Positions 40,101 through 48,727 of a stretch of 64,000 bases of DNA are shown here, in pieces. The stretch spans positions 62,001 through 126,000 of the forward strand of contig NZ_JAHBCJ010000001.1 of the NCBI RefSeq assembly GCF_018390575.1, read 5' to 3'. The notes below the pieces were generated by a model. That model saw only the letters and a program-made list of their open reading frames with translations, did not search any database and was not told the DNA's origin. Both the position numbers and the translations under genes were made by a program. Origin of the DNA: Bhargavaea massiliensis. Lineage in GTDB: Bacteria > Bacillota > Bacilli > Bacillales_A > Planococcaceae. Position 1 is the first letter of the stretch, and each line of letters begins with the position of its first letter.

Positions 40101-42212
40101 ATGGATCAGTTTCCACCAGGGCCGGAAAACGAAGGCCAGGGCGGCGAAGGCAGCGACGACTATAAAGGCCTGGAAGCGTTCGAAGGTCCCGACAATCCCA
40201 AGCAGCGGCAACTAGACGAGTACCGCATCCGGAACACCGGCAATCCGATGACGACGAACGCGTCCGTGAAGCGGGCAGGCGACTCGGAGCAGCTGAAGGC
40301 AGGCGTCCGCGGCCCGGCGCTCCGGCAGGACTATCAATTCTTCGAGAAAATGACCCACTTCCTGCGGGAAGAAATCCCGGAGCGGGTCGTACACGCTCGG
40401 GGCTACGGGGCGTACGGCGAGTTCGAGTGCTATGAGTCGATGGCCGAGTTCACGAAGGCCGGGTTTCTCCAGAAGCCCGGGAAAAAGACGCCGACGTTCG
40501 TCCGGTTCTCCACCGTCCAGGGGCCTCGCGGCTCGTACGACACCGCCCGCGACCTCCGATGCAAGGGAGTGAAGTTCTACACCGAGGAAGGCAACTATGA
40601 CCTGACGACGATCGCGATGCCGGTCCTCATCAACCAGGACGCCATGAAGTTCCCCGATGTGATCCACGCCTACCAGGCCAAGCAGGACGATGGCATCCCG
40701 ACCGCGACCGGCGCCCATGACCGGTTCTGGGACTACGTCGCGAACAACCAGGAAGCCCTCCACATGACACTGTGGGTCATGTCTGACCGCGGCATCCTCC
40801 GAAGCTACCGGATGATGGAATCGTGGTCGATCAACACGTACCTGTTCGTGAACGCGGAAGGCGTTGCGACATTCGTCCGGTTTGTATGGAAGCCGGTGCT
40901 CGGCGTCCACTCGCTGCTTCAGGACGAAGCGATCAAGATCGGCGGGATCGACCCGGACTTCCACCGCCGCGACCTCCGCGAGGCGATCGACAAGGGCTAC
41001 TACCCGGAGTACGAGCTCGGTGTCCAGCTGATCTCGATGGAAGACGAGTTCAACTTCGACTTCGACGTGCTCGACCCGGCGAAGTTCTGGCCTGAGGAGA
41101 TCGTCCCGGTCAAGCTGATCGGCAAGATGACGCTGAACCGCAACATCTCGAACGAGCACGCCGAGTCCGAGCAGGTCGCCTTCAACCCGGGCAACGTCGT
41201 ACCGGGCATCGACTTCTCGAACGACCCGGTCCTTCAGGGCCGCCTCATGGCCTACCAGGACACCCAGTACCACCGGCTCGGCAGCAACAACTTCCAGGAC
41301 CTCCCGATCAACCGGCCGCTCTGTCCGTTCACGAACAACACCCGGCGCGGCTACATGCGCTACCGGATCGACACGGATCAGGTGAACTACCACCAGAACT
41401 CGCTCGCCGACAACACCCCTTACACCGTCCCGGTAGAAGAAGGCGGCTACGAGTATTATCCTCAGTACGTCGAGGGCCACAAGATCCGGGCCCGGAGCGA
41501 GTCGTTCAATGACTTCTTCTCGCAGCCGAGGATCTTTTGGAACTCCCTCACCCCGATCGAGAAGCAGCACACGATCGAGGCGCTCAGCTACCAGCTCGGA
41601 CGGTGCAGGAACATCTCCGTCCGTGAACAGAACGTCGACATCCTCGCCAAAGTCGACGAAGGCATGGCCGCCGTCGTCGCCGACAACATCGGCGTCCGGC
41701 GATCGAACAATTCCCAGGTCGGTGCAGAGGCCCGCTACAACTCGCTCAGCCAGTACAGCACACCGAAATCCCCGGCCACCCAGAAAGTCGGCGTCCTGAT
41801 CGGCGACGGCTACGACAGCCAGGAAGTCGGCCGGACTCTCGAGACCCTGAAGCAAAACGGCGTCTTTGTCGCCATCATCTCCGACACCCTCAACCCGGTC
41901 CATGCATCCGACGGCACGATGCTCAAAGTGGACGAAACGTTCCTCACCTACAGCCCGTACCTCGTCGACTCGGTCTACGTCGTCGGCGGAAGCGCGAGGA
42001 ACCAGGAGAAATTCGACCGGGACATCGTCGAGTTTATCCGCGTCGCCTATACGCATTTCAAGCCGATCGGCGTCGCCTCGGGCGCGAACCACTTCCTCCA
42101 GGCCACCCAGCAAAACAACCTGGCCGGCGTCGTCTTCGCCTCGAACACCCAGAACTTCGGCGAGGAATTTGTGAAGGCGATCGGGACGATGAGGTTTTGG
42201 AATCGGACATAA
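40101..42212 (+). CDS. Large-subunit catalase-family protein with altered heme pocket
   Basis: A 703-aa clade II (KatE-like) catalase with a C-terminal flavodoxin/DJ-1-like domain (KVGVLIGDGYDSQEVGRTLE). The distal histidine is present (ERVVHARG, His98), as is the heme-ligand tyrosine motif RLMAYQDTQYHRLG. However, the region that normally reads FDLVGNNTP reads YDLTTIAMP, so the catalytic asparagine is replaced (Ile171 by alignment to KatE). RDPRGFAVKFYT reads RDLRCKGVKFYT and GFGxHTF reads SWSINTY. It may have low catalase activity or another heme function. ATG 40101 has AAAGGACGG upstream; ATG 40074 is an alternative. Confidence 0.88.
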   Translation: MDQFPPGPENEGQGGEGSDDYKGLEAFEGPDNPKQRQLDEYRIRNTGNPMTTNASVKRAGDSEQLKAGVRGPALRQDYQFFEKMTHFLREEIPERVVHARGYGAYGEFECYESMAEFTKAGFLQKPGKKTPTFVRFSTVQGPRGSYDTARDLRCKGVKFYTEEGNYDLTTIAMPVLINQDAMKFPDVIHAYQAKQDDGIPTATGAHDRFWDYVANNQEALHMTLWVMSDRGILRSYRMMESWSINTYLFVNAEGVATFVRFVWKPVLGVHSLLQDEAIKIGGIDPDFHRRDLREAIDKGYYPEYELGVQLISMEDEFNFDFDVLDPAKFWPEEIVPVKLIGKMTLNRNISNEHAESEQVAFNPGNVVPGIDFSNDPVLQGRLMAYQDTQYHRLGSNNFQDLPINRPLCPFTNNTRRGYMRYRIDTDQVNYHQNSLADNTPYTVPVEEGGYEYYPQYVEGHKIRARSESFNDFFSQPRIFWNSLTPIEKQHTIEALSYQLGRCRNISVREQNVDILAKVDEGMAAVVADNIGVRRSNNSQVGAEARYNSLSQYSTPKSPATQKVGVLIGDGYDSQEVGRTLETLKQNGVFVAIISDTLNPVHASDGTMLKVDETFLTYSPYLVDSVYVVGGSARNQEKFDRDIVEFIRVAYTHFKPIGVASGANHFLQATQQNNLAGVVFASNTQNFGEEFVKAIGTMRFWNRT

Positions 42213-42216
42213 GATC

Positions 42217-42265
42217 ACACTGTCTCAGATTCAGCGGAAGCTGAAAGTCTGGGACAGTGTTTTTG
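42217..42265 (+). terminator. Terminator of the catalase gene
   Basis: ACACTGTC pairs with GACAGTGT, extended inside by CAGA/TCTG and TCAG/CTGA pairing, followed by TTTTTG. Confidence 0.88.
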
Positions 42266-42414
42266 TTATCCAAATTAAACAAAAGCTGTAACCAAACCCA
42301 TGAAAATTCAAGCTAAACACACAGAACCGTATTCTAAATATTATTACTTTAATAATTTCAGTGACACGAAAGAGTAGTTTGAATATAGTAGTCAAATAAG
42401 GAGGCTGACGCGAC

Positions 42415-43569
42415 ATGCTGACGTTCATCAAAAATGCTGAAATTTATGCTCCCGAACCACTCGGAACCCATTCCATCCTGTTCGCGGGCAATGAAGTCCT
42501 TAAAATCGGAGAAATCGACGAAGCCGCCCTCAAGAACTCCGGCGCCGAAGTGACGATCATCGATGCCGAAGGGAATCTCGTCATTCCCGGGCTGATCGAC
42601 CCCCATGTCCACTTTATCGGTGGAGGCGGCGAAGGCGGCTTCGCCACACGCACGCCTGAGCTGCAGCTGAGCGATATGATCAGCGGCGGCATCACGACCG
42701 CAGTCGGCCTGCTCGGCACCGACGGTACGACCCGGCACATGACCTCCCTTCTGGCAAAAGCCCGTGGCCTCGAGGAGGAAGGTGTCACCACCTACATATA
42801 TACCGGAAACTATGACGTCGACACCCCGACGATCACCGGCAGCGCGAAAGACGATATCATCCTGATCGACAAAGTGGTCGGCATCGCCGAAATCGCCATC
42901 TCGGATTCCCGCTCCGGCCAGCCGACGGTCGAAGAACTTTCGAAACTCGCCGCACAGGCACGGGTCGGAGGGCTCCTCAGCGGAAAAGCCGGCGTCGTCC
43001 ACTTCCACACCGGCCCGGGAAAGGCCTATCTATCCCAGCTGCATGAACTGCTCGACCATTACGAGATTCCGCCGACCACGCTTTATGCGACCCACATTAC
43101 ACGCAGCCGGGGCCTCGTCGATGACGCAATCCGCCTGGCCGCACGCGGCTCGTTCGTCGACATTACAGCAGACGGCAAGACCGGCGAATGGATCCGCTAC
43201 TACAAGGAAAACGGCGGCGACATGAACCAGCTGACCGTCTCGTCCGACGGCAATGGAAGCTTGCCCGTCTTCAACGATGCCGGCGTGATGACCCGCCTCG
43301 GCGTCGCCAGCATGAGGACGCTGTACGAGCAGTTCGTCTCAAGCGTGAACGAGCACGGACTCCCGCTCGAAGAAGTCCTCCCGCTCTTCACTTCCAACAC
43401 TGCACGCGCGCTGAAACTGAATCGCAAAGGCATCGTCGCGAAAGGTGCCGATGCCGACCTGCTCATTCTCGACAAGGACACGCTCGCCCTGCGCGACGTC
43501 TTCGCCAAAGGACGGCGCCTGATGGAAGACGGCGAAATCATCGTGTTCGGCACATTCGAGAAACACTGA
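42415..43569 (+). CDS. iadA: Isoaspartyl dipeptidase (beta-aspartyl-peptidase)
   Basis: A 384-aa zinc amidohydrolase. The HxH motif is in GLIDPHVHFIGGGGEGGFAT (residues around 67-69). Other metal ligands are in VVHFHTGPGKAYL and TLYATHITR, and the catalytic Asp is in TVSSDGNGSLPVF. It hydrolyses isoaspartyl dipeptides from damaged proteins. TAAGGAGG lies 10 nt before ATG 42415. It is followed 33 nt downstream by an NhaC-type antiporter gene, a pairing seen in other Firmicutes, which suggests the transporter may import peptides or amino acids for it. Confidence 0.94.
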   Translation: MLTFIKNAEIYAPEPLGTHSILFAGNEVLKIGEIDEAALKNSGAEVTIIDAEGNLVIPGLIDPHVHFIGGGGEGGFATRTPELQLSDMISGGITTAVGLLGTDGTTRHMTSLLAKARGLEEEGVTTYIYTGNYDVDTPTITGSAKDDIILIDKVVGIAEIAISDSRSGQPTVEELSKLAAQARVGGLLSGKAGVVHFHTGPGKAYLSQLHELLDHYEIPPTTLYATHITRSRGLVDDAIRLAARGSFVDITADGKTGEWIRYYKENGGDMNQLTVSSDGNGSLPVFNDAGVMTRLGVASMRTLYEQFVSSVNEHGLPLEEVLPLFTSNTARALKLNRKGIVAKGADADLLILDKDTLALRDVFAKGRRLMEDGEIIVFGTFEKH

Positions 43570-43602
43570 CACCTATGACACATCCACTACAGGAGGCACC
43601 CG

Positions 43603-45045
43603 ATGACCGCTCGAAAACCGAATCTGTTTGAAGCTTTTTCCCCGATTGTCGTGATGCTGCTGTTGCTCGCCATCGGCTACGGCGTCTTTAAGTTCCCGCC
43701 TGAGCCGCTTCTGATCCTGGCATCCCTGTACGCCGGGCTCATGGCCCTCCGCGTCGGCCTGAAATGGGATGAGATGATGGAAGGCATCCAGGACAAGATC
43801 CGCCAGGCGATGCCATCGATCCTCATCCTCATCTCGATCGGCATCCTGATCGGGACGTGGATGATCGCCGGAACCATCCCGATGCTCATCTACTACGGCA
43901 TTGAAATCATCAACCCGACCTACCTGATCGTGATCGCCTTTATCGTCTCCGCCCTGATCTCGATTGTCACCGGAACCTCCTGGGGCTCCGCCGGAACGGT
44001 CGGCGTGGCGCTTATGGGCATCGCCACCGGACTCGACGCGAACCTCGCCGCAACCGCAGGGGCCATCGTGTCCGGCGCCTACTTCGGGGACAAGCTGTCC
44101 CCGCTGTCCGACACGACCAACCTCGCGCCGATCGCCGCGGGTAGCGAACTGTACGAACACATCAGGCACATGCTCTGGACGACCATCCCTGCAGCTCTCA
44201 TCGCGATGATCATCTACCTGATCGCCGGATTCAATCTGGACACCGGCAACGCCGGCACACCGGAGACGATGATCACCATGCTGGCGCAGCTCCAAGAGAT
44301 GTTCACATTCAGCTGGCTTCTCCTGCTGCCGCCGGCCATCGTCCTTTTCGGCTCGATCAAGAAGTACCCGACCCTCCCGGTCATCATCCTGTCGTCGATC
44401 GTGGCAGCGGTCCTTGCCTGGCTGGTCCAGGGCGTCAGCGCATCGAACATCTTCGCTTCGACCGTTTCGGGATTCACCGTGGAGATGGTTGAACGGGACG
44501 GATTCGACCCGGCCGGCGTCATCTTCGAGGTCACCCGCCTCGTCAACCAGGGCGGCATGCAGTCCATGACCGGCGTCGTCCTGATCGCCTTCGCCGCCTT
44601 TATCTTCGCAGGCATCCTGACGAAGATGGGCGCGCTCGAAGTCATCATCGACGCCCTCATGAAAATCGTCAAACGCACAGGGGACCTGATCCTGTCGACC
44701 GTCCTTTCGTGCATCACGATGGCACTGGTGACCGGCAACTCCTACCTGTCCATCATCGTCCCGGGGGAAATCTACAAAGACACCTACAAGGTCAAAGGCC
44801 TCGCCGCCAAGAACCTCTCCAGGACCCTTGAAGACTCCGGCACTGTCGTCGTGCCGCTGATCCCCTGGTCGTCCGCAGGCGTCTTTATGGCCGGCACCCT
44901 CGGCGTCTCCACCTTCAGCTACGCGCCGTGGGCCATCCTCTGCTATACCGGCTTCATCTTCGCGATCATCCTCGGCTACACGGGAATCGGCATCGCAAAA
45001 GCGACGAAAGAAGTGGCCGGGGAGGAAACCGCGACGGCCAAGTAA
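43603..45045 (+). CDS. NhaC-family Na+/H+ antiporter
   Basis: A 480-aa membrane protein with eleven to twelve helices of the NhaC family. Motifs include ILIGTWMIAGTIPMLIYYG, GTSWGSAGTVGVALMGIA, YFGDKLSPLSDTTNLAP and the C-terminal SGTVVVPLIPWSSAG. The family exchanges sodium for protons, sometimes coupled to organic acids or amino acids. It is co-transcribed with iadA and ends at a strong terminator. Confidence 0.92.
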   Translation: MTARKPNLFEAFSPIVVMLLLLAIGYGVFKFPPEPLLILASLYAGLMALRVGLKWDEMMEGIQDKIRQAMPSILILISIGILIGTWMIAGTIPMLIYYGIEIINPTYLIVIAFIVSALISIVTGTSWGSAGTVGVALMGIATGLDANLAATAGAIVSGAYFGDKLSPLSDTTNLAPIAAGSELYEHIRHMLWTTIPAALIAMIIYLIAGFNLDTGNAGTPETMITMLAQLQEMFTFSWLLLLPPAIVLFGSIKKYPTLPVIILSSIVAAVLAWLVQGVSASNIFASTVSGFTVEMVERDGFDPAGVIFEVTRLVNQGGMQSMTGVVLIAFAAFIFAGILTKMGALEVIIDALMKIVKRTGDLILSTVLSCITMALVTGNSYLSIIVPGEIYKDTYKVKGLAAKNLSRTLEDSGTVVVPLIPWSSAGVFMAGTLGVSTFSYAPWAILCYTGFIFAIILGYTGIGIAKATKEVAGEETATAK

Positions 45046-45068
45046 GAATAATTAAATACCGAAGCATC

Positions 45069-45104
45069 AAGCCCCCGGATCTCTTAGGATTCCGGGGGCT
45101 TTCG
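45069..45104 (+). terminator. Terminator of iadA-nhaC
   Basis: AAGCCCCCGGA pairs perfectly with TCCGGGGGCTT around an 11-nt loop, followed by TCGGGCTTT. Confidence 0.9.
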
Positions 45105-45191
45105 GGCTTTGGAATGGGAACCAACCACGATGCCCTAACGTTATCAAATGGTTAGGACAGGAAAATGACGTACGGAGCGGGAGGGGCTCAT

Positions 45192-45908
45192 TTGTATATA
45201 ACCATGCTGTACCAAGTCGCGCTAATAGTGCTAGCCAGCGCAGGAATCGGTTTTGTTGTCCGTCAGCTTCTTCATAAGTTCCGGAACCCCGACGTACTCA
45301 CGTTGCTGTCGGGGTTCGCCGTGACCCTGCTTTTCTGCTATCTCACGAAGACCATCTTCGGAATCGAATTTTATGGTGTGGCGCTGGCGGTATTGGGGTT
45401 CCTCTTCTACGTCTTGTTCATCGGGCTTTGGAACGACCGAAAAGGAAGCCTGACAAAGCGGGCAGGCATGATTGTATCCGTTCTATTTATAGCCTCCGTG
45501 CTCTATTTATCGGCAATCGACAGCGAACCGGGAGTTAACGAGACCTTCCTGCTGCCGATGGGCTTCGAAGGATGCGTCCTGATCAACTATGAGGTGGAAG
45601 GCGCCCCGCCCCTGAGAATCGAAGGCAATGAAATCGTGTACCGAGTCCCTGATGACGGGATTATCGATACGTCCTCCCCGATTGACTTCGGCTGGGTGAG
45701 CAAAGAAAACTCGGGGTCTTACCGGTTAAGAGCCTTTTATGTAGATCAGGCCGGGAACAAAGTGCAGGAACTTTCACAGGAGAAAATCCGATTCGGAGCC
45801 AACGGATCTGTGAAGGAAGAGGGAAAGCCGGAGCGGACTCACTATTATCAACTATTCGGTGACGAGGAGGTTGAAGCAGAGGGATGCCCGGCGGTTCTAA
45901 GTTCTTGA
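45192..45908 (+). CDS. Membrane protein with DUF6843-like C-terminal domain
   Basis: A roughly 238-aa protein with four hydrophobic segments in the first 115 residues. An extracytoplasmic domain follows, with FLLPMGFEGCVLINYEVEG, IVYRVPDDGIIDTSSPIDFG and WVSKENSGSYRLRAFYVD. I associate this pattern with the DUF6843 family; its function is unknown. The start is uncertain: TTG 45192 follows GGGAGGGG closely, while ATG 45165 has only a weak GGACAGGA. It is the last gene of GC-rich composition before the AT-rich island. Confidence 0.7.
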   Translation: MYITMLYQVALIVLASAGIGFVVRQLLHKFRNPDVLTLLSGFAVTLLFCYLTKTIFGIEFYGVALAVLGFLFYVLFIGLWNDRKGSLTKRAGMIVSVLFIASVLYLSAIDSEPGVNETFLLPMGFEGCVLINYEVEGAPPLRIEGNEIVYRVPDDGIIDTSSPIDFGWVSKENSGSYRLRAFYVDQAGNKVQELSQEKIRFGANGSVKEEGKPERTHYYQLFGDEEVEAEGCPAVLSS

Positions 45909-46095
45909 GAATGAACATTGCCTTAAAAATGATGACAAGAGCATTCAGCCTTAACGAATACGAAAAGCAGCCCTTCGAATCGAGAGCCGCTTTTACTTGG
46001 ACATCTTGTATTCAATATTTTAAGTCATTAAGATAAAATAGAGTATATTAGAAGGAATTAAATTATGTACCCTAAAGAATTGGAGAGGAATCTAC
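45909..46095. other. Junction between GC-rich core and AT-rich phosphorothioation island
   Basis: Base composition falls sharply from about 45,990 onward. A weak hairpin (AAAAGCAGC / GCCGCTTTT, 45963-45994) may end the preceding transcript. No tRNA, integrase, insertion sequence or obvious direct-repeat attachment site is visible at this edge. Confidence 0.55.
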
Positions 46096-46284
46096 ATGGT
46101 AAGGCTAAGGGATCGCGAAGTTTTCCTATTACATTCAATTTGCAAAAAGAATAAAGTTCCAGCTGAACTTATGAAACAGTTACTTAAAGAAGCATCAAAA
46201 AACTCTTATGAAAACAAATCAAAAAAAGAACGCACACTTGAATATAGGAAATTAATTAGTTACTACAACAACGAGGAGAAGTAA
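46096..46284 (+). CDS. 62-aa basic protein leading the second DndD/DndE-like operon
   Basis: A 62-aa, lysine-rich, probably helical protein (KKNKVPAELMKQLLKEASKN and a basic ERTLEYRKL tail). I do not recognise a named family; small proteins of this type are sometimes annotated as associated with DNA-modification systems. GGAGAGG lies 7 nt before ATG 46096. Its stop is 1 nt from the start of the DndD-like gene, so they are co-translated. It may be a DNA-binding or complex-assembly factor for that ATPase. Confidence 0.7.
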   Translation: MVRLRDREVFLLHSICKKNKVPAELMKQLLKEASKNSYENKSKKERTLEYRKLISYYNNEEK

Positions 46285-46285
46285 A

Positions 46286-48310
46286 ATGCTGTTTAAAAAG
46301 TTAGTTTTTCAAAACTATAAAACGTACTACGGAGTACAAGAAATTAATTTCTCTATTCCTCAATCTTCTGATCAAGAAGGCCCTATAAAAAATATCATCC
46401 TCATTGGAGGACTTAACGGAGCAGGCAAAACCACTATTATAAACGCAATACAAGATGTTCTTTATGGAAACAGAGATATTAGTGACGAACAATATAAAAA
46501 GAAGTTTGCAAACGTGTTGAATAACACATTCTATGCCGAGGGCGGAAAAACTTGCTCAGTGTCTCTTTTCTTAGAAACTGACAACAAAGAAGAATGGCAA
46601 TTACAGGTTAAGTGGTATTTTAATAATCAAAAGGTAATGACGCATTTCGAGAGAGACTTATTTATCAAACCAGCAGGTTCCTCACGAGTAAAAAAGCGCA
46701 AGGTCGAAGATACTGATGCCTATAATCAGCTTATCGATCGAATTATGCCATTTCACGCTTCACCATTCTTCATCTTTGATGGCGAAGAAGTTAAAGAAGT
46801 AATTCTAAGACAAAGCAGCAACGAAATGCGAGATTCTATCCACAAAATTACGGGGATGCATGTATATGACCAATTGTTAGATGACCTATATGAAGCACAT
46901 CGTCAAATAGATCGGGAACTTTCAACAGCATTAAAGAGCCAAAAAGCCGGTAAGTTGATTGAAGAATTAAGTGAAGTTGAAGATATTCTTGAAAAGAATG
47001 ATAAGAAACTAACTGTTTTAAGAAAAAAAATCGGTCGTGTAAGAGATGAAAAGGAGAAATTATCAAATCAAAGACAGCAGATCCTCCTCTCCAATTCTCA
47101 ATCTCGAGAAGAGATTGTAAAAAAATTAATACGAAATGAAGAAAATATAAAACAAGTAACAAATAAGTTATCTAATGACTATGGAAAAAACGTAATAAAC
47201 ATTATTTTGAGCGAACAAATTAAACAACTAAAATCAGCACTCAAAAATGAAAAAGACCATAGGGAATTTAAGATTTTAAAGGAGCAATCTCTTAAGCCCT
47301 ATAGAAAATTCATAGATACATTATTAAACAAAGAAATAAACCCTCCCCTTTCAAATGAGCAAATGGCTCAGATTGTTCGGCTTGGAGAGGAGATTTGGTT
47401 GGATAAATCAGATTCAAAAGAACACGTAGAGGAGCTAACTGAACTTCACGACTTAACTAGAAATGACTACAACACCTTGATGAGTATTACTAGTTATGAC
47501 AAAGGTAATTTCTCTGCATTGCGTAATCAAATCGCTTCCTCGAAACTTGAAAATCAACGCATTATGAAAGAATTAGAAAATGCTCCTGAAGTACAATCTA
47601 CCGGAGGCATAGACAACAAGATTAGCAATTTGAGTAGTGAAGAAGGAGAACTGAGCTTACGTCAAAGGGCTTTGGTAAAGAAAACAAACGAGCTAGATAG
47701 CAAAAAGACACAATTACGAAATCAGATCTCCAGATTAGATTTAAATCGTGTTGGTGATTTTGAATTACTAAAGAAACAATTGGACCAAGTTACTGCAACC
47801 ATCGAAGCTTTAAAAGAATTCATACGAGAAGACACAAAACTAAAAGCCCAAACGATTCAGGCGGAATTCTCATCTATGCTGAAAACTTTGTTCCGAAAAC
47901 AAGATGAGTTCGGAAAGATTGAGTTCGACATCGAATCCTATTCCATCCGTCTGTACAACGATAAAATGCAGGAAATTAGTATTCAAGACCGTTCAGCCGG
48001 TGAAATGCAAATGATTTCCTCCGCTTTAATTTGGGCTTTGATTAAGACTTCAAATTTGGATCTTCCTGTTGTAATTGATACTCCGCTTGGACGTTTGGAT
48101 AGTCATCACCGCAGTCAGCTAATCAATCATTACTACAGCAACCTTAGTCAACAAGTTATTATCTTGTCTACCGACACTGAAATTACCAATGACTATATTA
48201 ATACGATGAAACAATATACTGCCCGGGAGTATCTCCTAGATTATGATCAAACTAAAAAGTATACCGTAATTAGGGATGGCTATTTCAATTTAATCGGAGG
48301 AGTAAAATGA
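46286..48310 (+). CDS. Second DndD-type SMC-like ATPase
   Basis: A 674-aa Rad50/SMC-like ATPase with the DndD layout: Walker A GGLNGAGKT (residues 41-49), the ASPFFIFDGEEVKEV region, long central coiled coils, signature SAGEMQM (about 570), and Walker B/D-loop VVIDTPLGRLDSHHR. It is clearly related to, but different from, the DndD at 60649 (SSGEKQM, FDTLLGRLDKSHKR). Having two DndD proteins in one island is unusual. With its overlapping DndE-like partner it forms a separate operon convergent with dptH. It may drive a second modification complex or serve the restriction side. Confidence 0.88.
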   Translation: MLFKKLVFQNYKTYYGVQEINFSIPQSSDQEGPIKNIILIGGLNGAGKTTIINAIQDVLYGNRDISDEQYKKKFANVLNNTFYAEGGKTCSVSLFLETDNKEEWQLQVKWYFNNQKVMTHFERDLFIKPAGSSRVKKRKVEDTDAYNQLIDRIMPFHASPFFIFDGEEVKEVILRQSSNEMRDSIHKITGMHVYDQLLDDLYEAHRQIDRELSTALKSQKAGKLIEELSEVEDILEKNDKKLTVLRKKIGRVRDEKEKLSNQRQQILLSNSQSREEIVKKLIRNEENIKQVTNKLSNDYGKNVINIILSEQIKQLKSALKNEKDHREFKILKEQSLKPYRKFIDTLLNKEINPPLSNEQMAQIVRLGEEIWLDKSDSKEHVEELTELHDLTRNDYNTLMSITSYDKGNFSALRNQIASSKLENQRIMKELENAPEVQSTGGIDNKISNLSSEEGELSLRQRALVKKTNELDSKKTQLRNQISRLDLNRVGDFELLKKQLDQVTATIEALKEFIREDTKLKAQTIQAEFSSMLKTLFRKQDEFGKIEFDIESYSIRLYNDKMQEISIQDRSAGEMQMISSALIWALIKTSNLDLPVVIDTPLGRLDSHHRSQLINHYYSNLSQQVIILSTDTEITNDYINTMKQYTAREYLLDYDQTKKYTVIRDGYFNLIGGVK

Positions 48311-48675
48311 TATCTGGTTCTGAAAAACTAAGTTTATATCACAAAGAAATTCTCGAAAACCTTCGTGCTGCTTTGGAGTTTGATCGAAAACAAGTACTCG
48401 AAATTGCATTAGCCAAAGGAATTGCTGAAGGACCTGTTATAGACCCTTCTACGGATACTGGGTATAAGAGAGAATGGGAATTTAGATGGACCATCTTTAG
48501 CAATGAAAGTCTGCTTCTGTTTAAACACTTAATCATCCAAAAACACCAAAAAGCAATAACTGATAGCGAAATACCTAAATATATGATTCGCTATATTGAA
48601 ATTGGGTTGGAGATTTTGGGACGTATTAATGCTGATCGAACTTCTGTTGAAGATTTTAGGTTTTCAATTATATAA
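48307..48675 (+). CDS. Second DndE-like (DUF1832) protein
   Basis: A 122-aa helical protein whose pattern parallels DndE: EKLSLYHKEILENLRAALEF, RKQVLEIALAKGIAEG, and a C-terminal helix YIEIGLEILGRINADR comparable with HIERGMELLENEYRYAG of the other DndE in this island. DndE is a tetrameric protein that binds nicked DNA and assembles with DndD. The start overlaps the DndD-like stop by 4 nt. The assignment rests on gene order plus pattern, so family membership is likely but not certain. Confidence 0.75.
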   Translation: MISGSEKLSLYHKEILENLRAALEFDRKQVLEIALAKGIAEGPVIDPSTDTGYKREWEFRWTIFSNESLLLFKHLIIQKHQKAITDSEIPKYMIRYIEIGLEILGRINADRTSVEDFRFSII

Positions 48676-48681
48676 AACATT

Positions 48682-48727
48682 AAAAATAGACTTGCGACCA
48701 ACATCAAATGGACGCAAGTCTATTTTT
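48682..48727. terminator. Perfect bidirectional terminator between dndE2 and dptH
   Basis: Fifteen-base arms AAAAATAGACTTGCG / CGCAAGTCTATTTTT around a 16-nt loop. The A- and T-tracts serve both convergent operons. Confidence 0.95.

Noticed and set aside
40212-42218. A 668-codon open frame on the minus strand opposite the catalase gene
   Set aside because: It is antisense to a clearly conserved protein, rich in Arg/Val/Asp as expected from a GC-rich shadow frame, and has no ribosome binding site or recognisable domain.
45909-46095. Integration site (att or tRNA) at the island edge
   Set aside because: No tRNA-like cloverleaf, integrase gene or direct repeat could be seen; only the composition change supports an edge here.
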